DNA from: Ochotona curzoniae
Taxonomy: Eukaryota > Chordata > Mammalia > Lagomorpha > Ochotonidae
DNA length: 64,000 nt
Reading direction: 5' to 3'
Assembly (NCBI RefSeq): GCF_017591425.1
Contig: NW_024466413.1
Coordinates: forward strand, 1,116,001 to 1,180,000
Positions 13,701 through 25,700 of this stretch are shown one piece after another. Position 1 is the first letter of the stretch. Each line of letters begins with the position of its first letter. Below the pieces are notes generated by a model that made no database searches, was not told the DNA's origin, and saw only the letters and a program-made list of their open reading frames with translations. The translations under genes and the position numbers were made by a program.

Positions 13701-16700
13701 GCAAATAGTTTCTTTTGTTCTGCTAGTTGTCTCTACCTGGCAGGTTGTTTTCTTTGTTGTATAGAAGCTTCTTGGTTTGGTAGGATTACATTTGTTGGAT
13801 TTTGCCTCTGCTCCCTGTGCTTCTGGGGTTTTGTCCTTTGCATTTTTGTACCAGTTTCTTAAAATACTTTCTGTGATTTCTTCTAGCAAGTTCACAGTTT
13901 TAGATCTTAGATTTATGTCTTAGATTTATCTTGAGTTGATTTTTACATAAGGCAAGGCACGAGGATCTAATTTCTTTCTTGAACTATGTATCCAGTTTTG
14001 CCAGTACCATTTACTGAGAAAATGTCCTGTCTTCAGTATATGTCCCTGGCAATTTCTTCAAAAGTCAGTTGGTTGAATACACATGGGTTCCCTGTTTCTG
14101 TTCTGTTCCATTGATCTCTGTGTTGGTTTTTATGCTGTTTTGTTTACTCTAAAGACAGATATTAATAATGCAATGCTCAACAAAATGGCAATGCATTCTT
14201 TACAAAAATAAAAGAAACAATTCTAAAATCCAAATGGAATCACAAGAGACTGAGAATAGCCGACGTAATCCTGAGAAGGAAAAAAAGAATGAATAAAGCT
14301 AGGTAGTGTTGGACGTGTGGCACAGAGATTCAGACACCCATTTCCCACACCAGACTACATACCGACCTTTAGTTTCTGCTGATGTGTATCTGCTAGTACA
14401 GAGCCTGGGAGTCAGCAGTGTTGACCACATAGTTGGGTCCTTGCCAGCCCTGTGGAGATCTTGATTGAATTTCCATGTTCCAGTCTTGCCCTCAGTATAG
14501 TCTCAACCATTGCAGGCATTTTATGGAATTAACCAGTAGATTGGAGCTCTCTCTCAAATCAGTCAGTCCATTTAATCCGAGGTACCATGATATTCAATGG
14601 GAAAGGACACTACAGAGCTCATTTTCTGTTATCAAGCTGTTATATAATGAAAATTTAAACATTTGGTATCTTAAGTATCCATTATGAATGCCTCTCATTT
14701 TCTTTAGGTAGGGGAAAAAACCCTCAATTGTTGAGGTTCTATGAAGTTTAAATGATATTTAATAAAAAAGAATGCGTTGGGTAGCCTGATTAGGCTGTGT
14801 TTATACGGTAACATGAAATCTGCTTGCATTTGACATAAATATCAGCTATGTTTGGGTTTTATCTTTTTTAATTTTTAATTTTTATTTTTATGGTACCGAT
14901 TCATAGTGTTTGGGATTTCCCTTCCCCCTCCCCAAATTTCCTCCTCCCTACTGATTTTCCCCATATTATTACAATTATCTTTAAAAAATATGTATTTTTG
15001 AAAGGTAGAATTACAGAGATTTTTTATCTGCTGCTTAATTCCATATTTGTGGGGCTTGTCCAAGACAAAGAGCCTGAAACTTCATCTGGGTCTCACATGT
15101 GGATGCAAGGATCTGCTTGTCCAGGCATGTTAGCGGGGAGCTAGATTGGAAAAGGAGCTGCGGGGGCATGAACTGGAGCCATGGGACACCAATTGCCAGC
15201 AGCAGCTTAACCTATCACATCTCAGTGCTGGCCTTTTGCCTCTCTCTCTCTCTGCCTTTCTTTTAAGATGATAAAACCATGCCTTTAAGAATTATTTATT
15301 TGGTGTTACTTGTGGATTCAAATGGCATGAAAAACCCGGCACAAGTATCGCTCCCAGAGGCAACACTGGTAGCAGTGGTAAAGTTGTCAGAACTTCTGAA
15401 CAGTCACGGTGGAGACCTGGAGAGGCATAAAATCATTCATTCTGATATAAAAAGCTCTGGTTTAAAGTTATCCATGTCTCTGATGAATGCAGTGGGAAAT
15501 GAACCATTAATGAATTTGGCCAAGTGGTCTTTCAAAACATCACGTCCATTTCATTGGGGTACTTGCCATGAATGTTCGTGAAGAGTTTAAAAAACTCTGA
15601 ACAAATAAAAATAAGGAGACCACAGGTTGTGCATGGCCTGGGCCAGGTCTACACATATGTCCAGTTTTGCAGGCTCAATACCTCAAGGTGCTGTGGCTGG
15701 GTCTGTGCAGACAGGGGACTCACAATGCCAGAGTCTGGGGACAGGTGCAGGTTTGTAGCTGACACTGGTCTTGTGGACACCAAATCCATCTGCCTCTTCT
15801 TCTTTTTTTTTTAAGATTTATTTATTTTTATTACAAAGAGAGGAGGAGAGATAGAGAGGAAGATCTTCCGTCCGATGATTCACTCCCCAAGTGAGTTCAA
15901 CAGCCAGTGCTGTGCTGATCCGAAGCCAGGAGTCAGGAACTTCTTCCATGTCTCCCACATGGGTGCAGGGTCCCAAGGCATTGGGCTGTCCTGGACTGCT
16001 TTCCCAGGCCACAAGCAGGGAGCTGGATGGAAAGTGGAGCTGCTTGGATTAGAACCGGTGCCCATATGGGATCCCAGGGCGTTCAAGGTGAGAACTTTAG
16101 CCGCTAGGCCACACTGCTGGACCCCATCAGCCTCTTCTTACTGATCTTCCAGTCACTAATTTCCCTAAGCGCAAGGGTCAGAGTGAGTCCTGACCCCATG
16201 TGAACTCCAGCAGAGTCATGCTCTATGCCTCCGCACTGTGCCTTGCTAGGAAGCTGGGAGGTCCCTGGTCTGTCCAGCCGGGACTCCTCCCAGCAGGCAC
16301 AGGCAGTCTGGGCAAGGGCAGTTGTTCTGGAGAAACTGATCAAGACTGTTTCACAGTGTTCTAATGGCTTGCCTCTTGCAGGGGAACGAAGGACCTCCTG
16401 GCCCCCCAGGCCCGCCCGGGATCCCTGGAATCCCTGTAAGTAACAGCTTTGGTTTATTTGTGTGTGTGTGCATGTTAGCTTGTTTACAGTCGAGTTTTCT
16501 TGTACAGAAAAAAGTAGACAAAAATACATCCCTTCTTGTAAAAGCAACAGAATTGTAGCTCTCACATAAACTTAGCAGAAGAATTGCACATTAACAGCCA
16601 ACGCCAAATAAAATATATTGGTTGTTGCTTATTTAAATGTTTCTCTCTTTCACATCTGTTCACACACACATTCGTAGCTGTTGGCTATAATTAAGTATTT

Positions 16701-19700
16701 ACACCCTACTATTAAATGTGCATAAATTTTACTTACAGTATGTTCAATGAATGCATAATGTATAGGATCATTCTCTTGATTTATACATTTTATTTTAAAA
16801 GGAAACTATGCAAAAAAAGTTGGCTTTTTTCATTTCTTCATGATGCCCGACCCCTCCCGAAACACCCTGAAAAGTGGGGTTTGCTTGTCAGAGTGTGGTA
16901 GTGCCCGAGAGTCTTCATAATTACTGCCAAACTACCAAGACCAATATTAACTCCCAAGAAGTACACTGATACAGCTCTGCTTTTATTGAGAGCTGACCGT
17001 GGACCAGGCAGGGGCAGGAAAGCCTGTTGTGTGTCTGTGTTGCAGCTTAAAATCTGTGCTCTGTGGTGCTGATGTAGCTGTCCTTACTAGAGGTGCAGGA
17101 AGTGGAGTGCTGCCAAGTGAAAACACGTCGCTGTGACGTACAGGCAGCAAGGGGAATGGAAAGTCCGTGTCTTTCTCAGACCGTTCCGTATGTCATGCCC
17201 AGGCCTCCCCGGCATCTTCTCAAGCCAGTTTCTTTCTACTCGCACAGACCGAGCATCCATTGTGCTTCCAGTCCCAGTGCGTGGGTCTCCCCGCTCCCTA
17301 CGTGTCACTCTGTGGCTGCCTTTTTCCTTTTGCATAGCTCTTTAACCTTCTTTGCAGGTCCCACGCATGGAAACACACACACACAAATTCCAATGTTAAG
17401 TGTTTTCAAGAAATCCATGCATTTGTCTTTCCTTGCCAATGCCTGCAGCACCTGGAAACAGGCTGAGCAGTGTGTGGTCTATCCAGCTCTCCCTGGTAGG
17501 GAGCAGGAACCCAGTTATTTGAGCTGTGGCTCACTGCATTCCAGGGTTTGCAGTAGCAGGGCACTGGGATTGGAAATAGAGTCTGAATTTGAGCTCAGGC
17601 ATTCCAATATGGGATGAAGGTGTCCCGGGGGGCATCGTCAACACTGACAAAGATCTGTCCTGGAGTAAAGGGTTTAATTTAAAAGAGGATCGATACTGCC
17701 AGGCCTCAAAGGCAGTGCAGCCCTCGTCTTATTTGGTGTTCATACTGTTATGCTGGGACCGTCGCTCATCCAGAGCTGCAGGTACACAATGAGCACTCAG
17801 GCAGGCCCGTCAAATTAGATCCCTGTCCGTAATGACATGCCCTTCAGCCAAGGTGCTGACATGAAGAGCTCTGGTGGGAAAAACCACACTAATTTCATTA
17901 GTGACTGTGGTGTTAAGGACAGCGGCGTTTTCCTCCCACACTTGCAGGTGATACCTGTTTTGATGCATTGCAGAGGAAGCCTGGATGCCAAGCCACCCAG
18001 TGACTGCCAGGCCAGTTCATCTCTGCAGGAGGAAAAAGGCATGGAGGTCTCAGGGTGTGACTGATGTGCCCCAGACCCTGTGCCTGGCAGGTGCAGGCAG
18101 GATCCAACCTGGCTCTGTGGGACCTAACTTCCTCTCTGCCTTGCCTTACTGCTTTTGTTCCCCAAGACCTGGGGCCAGGTGGCCCAAGATGAGAACCAAA
18201 GTCCTTCATGTAGTTATCTTCTCCATCTCTAGACTCTTGGGGAAATGATTATTTCCTAGATACACGCTAGTGTTTTATGGTCCTTTGAGCTAGGAGCTTG
18301 GCCAGTGCAGCGTGTCTACTTGTTTCTGTGCAGTTTAATTTGGTGGAAAGAAACACAAACATGTTTTATAGCCCAGACATAGCCCCGGTTATCATTCCCT
18401 GTTTCCTAATGTATCTGTCCCGTGTGCTGTGCTCAGGGCTTGCACCTGTTGGCAATTTCCTCATCTTCATCACACCTTCATCTCCCTCACTGTCTATGTC
18501 AGGAAAGGCCAGAATGGGGCCCCTAGCCCCAAGAGTCTATTTAAGCTTAGTCATGATAATAAGTTGAGATGCATTCTCTCTCTTACTGTGTACCAGGCTC
18601 TGAGAACCACAGTGGAATCAGAGGCAAGGAAGAGAACCAAGAAATCAGCACTGCTCTGTCTGTTGACAAGTTCCTTACCCGCTAGCATCGTACTGCACGT
18701 AGCTGCAAGAGTCTCATATTCTCTCATTCCCTCCCTCCCTCTTTTGCAGGGAGAAGAAGGCAAAGAAGGCAGAGATGGAAAACCAGGCCCTCCTGGAGAG
18801 CCGGTAGGGGTTTCTGAGCTTCCTGGCTTGCATGCCGAGCCTCATTATTATTCATTGATGGAGTCTCTGGGGAGAGGAGCTTCTGGGAGGCAGATGCAGT
18901 GGCAGTTGTTTCCTGTGTGTGAGTCCAAACTCACTCACTTCTCCCAGCAACTCTGCAGGGTGAATATATATACTAGCCCAGTTTTAGGGCAGAAAGAGTT
19001 GAAATGGCGAGCCCAAAACCAGGGCTGGGCATGTAATGGGACAGGAACCTGCACCCCGAGTTCCTGTCCATCTTTGCACCTGTTTTATTGCCTCCTGCTG
19101 CCTCCCTTTGGGGAGGGAGGGATGCCAGGGAGGCGAGCATGGCTAGTGGTAGACAACTGAGATCCACTGAAAACTGGGGTGGTGCCTGCCAGCTCCAAAC
19201 CGGAGTGGTGCCTGCCAGCTCTGAGTCCCGAGTTTTCCCTTTGGTTCTTTTGACTTGGGTGTCCCGAGTTGCTTTTTGTGTGTTTTTGTCTTTTTCTTGA
19301 CTATCAGTTGCCCAGGGACCAAAGGCTCATCAGGATATAGTTGTGCATACAGACTGACTGTTGGAGGCTGTGGGGCATGTCTGAAGAACCATGGCTGTGA
19401 CCTCCCAGTTGCCTTCCCTGAGCTTGGCCAGTCCTTCTTTCCTGGGGTTATGATTCTGTGGTGGGGATGGTTCTGCAATTCCTGGCAGCACGTTTGTCTT
19501 TGCAAGCCTCCCTCCTAGACACTGCACCTGGAGGGCGAGGAGGGCCAGGAGGGCCAGGAGGGCGAGGAGGGCCAGGAGGGCGAGGAGGGCCAGGAGGGCC
19601 AGGAGGGTGGTGCTCCTGGCTTAGAAGGCTGTATTCTGCAAACACCACCAGTATAGCCCAGTGAAGTGATGGTTTATGCATTCTGCTCAATGGGAGGCAG

Positions 19701-22700
19701 CTGGCAGAAACCATAGGAAAAAATCCGTGGAAAATGAGGCAGAGACTTGAAATTTTAAAATATAGATGATTGTTCAATGGAAATGTCCCATGCACCCACA
19801 GACTATATGCTGGCTCTGCTGCTGTCCTGGGTTTTGGTCCTGGAGTTCATCCGCGAGCCTCGGCCTTCTTTTCCGCTGGCTTACCTGAGTTGCTGGAGGA
19901 CCAGAGGAGGTGGAGAGTTTGCTAGCTACATCAGGCTTGTCTGTTAATTACTTTGTAACTTCCCTTTCCCAACTGCCCTACTTTTAACTCCTGATGCAGT
20001 CACAATTGCAGAGGCCTTGGAGCTGCTGCCTGGAATTACATAAATGTTTCCGCAGAGAGGTTTATGTTCCATTTAATTTGTTTGGTCGTCAGCTATTATG
20101 ACTCATTCTGAATCCTGGGAAACTTGCTGAAAGCACCTTCTTGATGATTTTTTTTTTTTACATTGGTTGCCAGATGCTGAAAACAAAGCTTACTGCAGGA
20201 TGGGGAGAAGGAGCTTTCACTCGTGGAAGTGGGAGGCTCTTTCTGGCTGAAGGTGGACAGCAGCTGGGCTGTGGGGTGGGCAATAAAGCAGCAAGGGGCA
20301 AGGAGTGCAGGGAGTGTGACAGCAGGCTGGCAGCTGTTGTGTGTGCATCTAGGGCCTAGGGGCTTGAGCATGTTCTTTACTCTGATTTCATCCTTGCAAA
20401 ACTCTCATCACCTCAGCGCTCCTGTGGCTGCAGGTGTGGAAACTAAGGCAAAGAGAGAGACCCATTGCTTGGCCAGGCTCACCACACAGCTGGGCCATGA
20501 AGCTTGTTTCAGGCACGTGTCCCAGCAGAGATTCCAGAGCTCAGAACTCAGAGCAGGGGCTTAGCCTTCCTGCAGGATGTCCCAGGAGGCTGGTGTTTAT
20601 GCATGGGACCACTGAGGACATTGGTCCCATCCATGTGTCTAATGAGTGCCCATTTCTAGATGCGACCCGTGTTAGGTGCTGAGTGTTGCTGCTAGAGGAC
20701 CAGGCCTCATGTTGGGTGAGGTATGAAGACAGGGCAGGGTGGTGACACCCCTTCTCCCCCACATGGGGCTGGAGGGGTCCTTTTCAGAGTTATCCAGTTA
20801 GTTCATTCTAGGATGTCATTGCGTTGCTGTCCTAAAGTTTTAGCACTCTGAGCTGTTTGGGAATAAAGTAGCACAGGAATGGATAGAATCGGGGCACCCT
20901 AAAAGTCTCCCGAAAGATCTGGATGCAAGTGGATATCTGGGAGCTGTTCCACAGAGAGAAGGAAGTCCCAATAGCCAGGCTTGAAGCTGTGATCTCAGGA
21001 GGCTGCTGGGAGCACCTGGAGGCTGGGAGCACCTGGAGGCTGGGAGCACCCTGAGAATCTGTGACATCTGCACCTGGAATTTCCCCATCCCCATCCAAGC
21101 CAGAGCCAGATGGGGCTGTGGACCTCTGTGACACACACCTGGGAGGGATGAGCCTCTAGAGTGTGCAGAAGATGACGAGGCTGAGCCAGGCAGGGAAATG
21201 ATGCCCAGGAACACACAGCTAGACATGGCAGAGTGGGATGGAGAGAAGCAGCAATACCCTTGGAAATCGGAGCTCTACTTTACCCTTCTCTGTAATTTTT
21301 CCTCCAAACCCAAGGATGTCGCTTTCTCTCTTGCCAACCCTATAACAGACCCCAAATGGCCCTCAAGGTTTATAAGTCAGGGAAATGAGAGGCACAGTGT
21401 GTATATGACAATCACAGTGTCCTCTGGAGAGAGGATGGCATCTGCCTGTGCCACCACCACACTGCACTTTCACTTCTCTACACTGCACCCCACCCCGCCC
21501 CATTTCTGACCACTGTGTCCATTCTCAGGCTGCTCCCGAGCTGTCATTGGTTCTCCACATGCCTTGGTTCTGTTCAGGTCAGTGCCAGGCTGTAGGCAGG
21601 AAGGGGATTTGAAAAGGAAGACGGTCCCCATAACTTCTATGGATGGCAAGCTTGGTCAGGCAGAGGCTGGGTGAACCGCAGTTCTCCCTTCTGGCAGGTG
21701 CAGCTGCTGATTGGAAAAGAGCATCCACCGGGGTAGAACTAGCAGCTAAGATGCTGCCTGGCTTAGCCCTGTAGTAACTCAGTAAAAAATGTAATTTCTT
21801 TGATCCTCAGCAGCACCACTGGTAAGGTGCCATGGTTATAGTTAATAGCTACCTTGGGGTGTTTTTGTGAGCTGGGATACAGTCATTCATAACGAAGGAG
21901 GCCCGGTAATTCCCCATCCGGAGCACATCACTTCTGACAGTGAAAAGGAGTCTGATGAATAATTAATGTGGAGGGGAACCTGGGTAACCAGCATCACCAC
22001 AGGACAGACAGGAACATTATAGGCTTGAGCACAGGAAGATGAGATCTGTGTGGAAGGAAATGAACTGAGGAACAGGGGCTGGCAGGATGCCCTGGCATGG
22101 GCTGCTGGGCACAGACACTAAGAGCTGCAGGAAACCAGCACTGGAAAGAGTGTGCGACTGTCATCCTTCAGCCCTTCTTTTCTTCCTGATTCACAGGGCA
22201 AAGCAGGAGAGCCAGGTCTGCCAGGACCAGAGGGTACTCCAGGCCCACCTGTAAGTCTGCCCAGTGCTGCCCACAGAACAGGGCTGGGCGGTCACTAGGA
22301 TCATGCTGGTGGGGGGAGGGGCTGCCTGGCACTGTCTGGCCTGAGGGTGGGTGCCAGTGAAGGGGGCGCTGGGAGGCCCTGTCCTTCACCACAGGGGTGT
22401 TTGTGTGTAATCCACCATGTCACATGCCACCACCCTGAATTCCAAACATTGCCACTGGGCCCCAGAGATGCGTTGTCCTTATCCCTCGTGTTAGGATGGT
22501 CATGGGTTTTGCCCAGATAATAGGATCTGAAACTGAGGTTTAATTTTGCATTAGTACCGCTTTCAGTGCTGAATTTCCCTTGTTCAGCAGTCATAAAAGT
22601 TACTCCCTTTCAGTGTCTAACAAGAATAGCAATGGCAGTAATAATAAGGCAGAATAACAGAGTAGAGACACTTCCGATTCTATCACACAGGCAGAGCTGT

Positions 22701-25700
22701 TAATATTCTGGTATATTTTCTAGTAATTTTTTTATATGTGAAATCTAGCATCTGTATTATTACTATTTGTGCTTATATGCACACACATGTATATATACAC
22801 TCATGGAGTGAGAGAGATGCATACAAATACCTTTTTGCATAAAATTGAACTCGTCTTTCTTTCAAGGTTATCATAGTTTCTTGCTAAATGTTCTACTTCT
22901 CTATAATTTCACAATTGTTCATATAATGTCTTATATTATTTTTGGAAAAGAATAGATGTTTCATGAAAATCCTAAAACCCAATTATCAGGAAGAGGTAGC
23001 AGATGAAAATGCTAGTTCTATTTCCTCAATGTCATTATTCTTTAAGAAAAATCAATAACTCATATTCAGTGAGGACCTAAAACACAAAAAAATCAATATT
23101 CCTTCTTCTAAATTCCCTTGTAGTTCATCTAACAACAACCTCCTCACAAAAAAAGGAAAAATCTTGAGAATGTGGAATATTACTCTCCATAGGAAGTAAA
23201 GCACAGAATTAATCATCAATTTTGAAAAAAGAAAAACATTTTTAGAGAGAGAAAGGGAGGAGAGTGAGTAAGTGAGCTCGCAGTCAGTGGTTCTGTCCCC
23301 CAAATGCCCATTCTAGCTGGGACTGGGGCAGGCAAAGCCGGAAACCAGGAGCTCCATCTGCCTGCTGTGTGGGTGGCTGAGGTCCAGGCCCTGGAGTCAT
23401 CACCCCGACTCTCAGGAGACATACACATGAGCAGGCAGGTGGAGTCAGAAGCAGAGCCTGGATGCAAAACAGGCACCCTGCTATGGAATGCCAGCCACCT
23501 AGGTGGCAGTCCTAACTGGTATAGCAAAATACAGCTCCCATTAACTGCTTTTAAAATGCAATTCCTGCTTACTGGAAAGAGAGACACAGAGGATTCCTTC
23601 CGGCTTTGGAGACCATTTGCTTGGGCCTGCGTGGAGGCAGGGCCTGGCTCTGAACCTGGATTGGCAGAAAGGGAGGGAGGTTACTCACACAGTGCTTGTG
23701 GCTGGCATCCCAGGCTTCAGTGCCAAGCTTCAAAGGAACAGCATGGGCTTTGGCAGAGACCAACCTTTGAGACCTTGATCCCTAAGGGAACCTTCCTGAA
23801 CCACTCACTGTTCCCTCTTCTATGCAGTGGAAATCACAACAGCTCCAACTTCCCAAGGGTTGGTTGCCAGGACCTGAAGCCCACTGAGTGCCTGGTATAC
23901 TTTGGTTATAGGAACAGCATCGGGAAGAGGCTCCTTGGGGTGCAAGTGCTCACACGGTGGCCTGGCTCAAGGCTCTTACTATCCCTGCAGGGTCTTTATT
24001 GGCTTTTGGAGGTCAGGAAAGCAAGTGAGGTCATGAGGCTGAACCAGAGCTTGGAGGAGAGAGCCAGCTGACAACTGGTCTTGGACCCCAGGGGCTGTTT
24101 GGCCACCAACTGCTGCCTCCCAGCTCAAGTGTGAAAATGGAGAGAGGAGATGGAACTGTGCCATCCATCAGACTGTGCCTGAACCATGGCTCCATTTTTA
24201 ACTTCTGTGTGAAAGACCTGTGCCCCAAATGCTTTGTCTGTACACTGGGGCATTGTGGTGCTGAGCTGAGAGCCCCTGGGACAGGTACAGCATGCCACAG
24301 TTAAAGTATCTGCTTTCTCCTTCCCCACCATTCCTTCCTTCCCATTTGTCCCTGGCAGTCAGGCTCAGCCTGCTGTGGCTGGTAGCAAACAGAGAAGTCA
24401 GGGTGAATCAAGGGAGACATGTATGTGTTGGGGAGAAGGAGAGAGGATGCAGCAGGGTCCTCTTCCACAGGGCCCCACTGGCTTGTTCTGCAGTGCGCTG
24501 ACCCTATCCTCCCCCTCTAGGGCTTCAAGGGACACACGGGCGATTCAGGTCCTCCTGGTCCACGGGTAAGTGCACATATTTCCTTGGAGGTCAACCTGGG
24601 TGTCACAGGTGGCACTTCTAGAGAACTCATAGGGCCTGCAGGTGGGGCGGTCCTGTGAGGCCAGGCCTGTTGCTAGGCTGATTTTACCGAAGGCAAGCTG
24701 AGATTCAGAGAATGTGAGAGGATTTCCCAAGTTTTTAAGTGGAAGTCATCAGCTTTGTCCCAGTTGGGAAGACACCAGGGACCCTTTCTTATCCTTTAAC
24801 TCAACCTCAGGGATGAGTAGCTCCGAGTCCTATATATGCTTAGACAGCCAGGACGTGGTTGAGGAATAGAAAAAAAAAATCCAAGGGCCTGTGGACAGGG
24901 AGGTGGAATCCTGGCTGGTTTTCTTGATCCTTTGTGTGGTGTTCTTTCCTGCCTGATTTACTCACACAGGCTCTCACAGGTGGCCTTGGGTGCAGGAAGA
25001 CCCCAGCTTGGGGCCAGGGCTCTGCAGCAGAGGCTGTCATACTCCAACGGGTGCTTTCTGGTGGGTGGTGCTGAGGGTCTCTCAGGTGTTCCTGGGGCTA
25101 AGGCAACCTCTTTCCTAACAGCAGCTTTCTGTTTGCAGGGTGAGCCTGGTACCGCAGGGCCCCCTGGCCGGGAAGGGTTACCAGGAAAAGATGTAAGTGT
25201 GGCCTTGTGGGGCTGGAAAGTCACACATAGGCTGAACCATGGGGGTTGGTGGCAACTCAAAAACACACACAGGACCATCACAGAATGAATTCCTCCTAGC
25301 GGTCAGTGCCTGGACCTCACAGTGGTCAAGAGGTTTTTCTGGATCAGACATAATTTGTTAGCCTTGAAGTTGGCCTGGATTTTCTGCCTCTTGTCCTCCT
25401 CAGAGCTGAAAGCCATCACGCACCCCTGCCTCATGGCATCGTGCGTCACACGCTCCCACAGCTCCTGCTTTTGTCTTGGGGCTTCAATGTGGCAGGGAGA
25501 GATCCTAGCCCCAGAGATGATCATAACTTGCTCATGGTCACACAGTCAGACCTTCGCAGCTGTGCATACCCCTGGGGGACAGCAGTGTGCTGGGTCTGGT
25601 AGGGCTTCCCATCGTGGGGGGCTGCAGTGTGGCCTCCTGGGTGTAGACACTTGGACTAAAGCTTGGCCACTGTGGCCTAAGGCTCCTCATGGCCCCCTGC

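Larger units (their letters stand above)
7527..16381 (+). other. COL22A1: intron w3-w4 (largest intron here, LINE-rich)
   Basis: 8.86 kb with GT-AG ends. Most of it is interspersed repeat: inverted L1 8290-10625 with an internal SINE, sense L1 10640-11400, SINE relic 12090-12400, inverted L1 12840-14155, sense L1 14160-14305, SINE relics 14305-14575 and 14985-15238, and a CSINE at 15813-16125. Little unique sequence remains. Confidence 0.8.
18804..22196 (+). other. COL22A1: intron w5-w6
   Basis: 3.4 kb with GT-AG ends. Holds MIR relics (18900-19060, 20370-20520), a 9-bp minisatellite (19531-19611) and a 17-bp tandem triplet (21001-21052). The rest is unassigned. Confidence 0.75.

Noticed and set aside
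18429..19160. 243-codon + strand open frame
   Set aside because: It is intron sequence reading through exon w5; only 18750-18803 carries Gly-X-Y and has splice sites.
19448..19795. Minus-strand collagen-like Pro-Pro-Gly open frame
   Set aside because: It arises from the antisense of the 9-bp minisatellite; no flanking collagen sequence or splice logic on the minus strand.
23304..24071. 255-codon + strand open frame
   Set aside because: It starts inside a SINE relic, has no recognisable domain or start context, and lies wholly in an intron with clear flanking collagen exons; a chance opening in GC-rich sequence.
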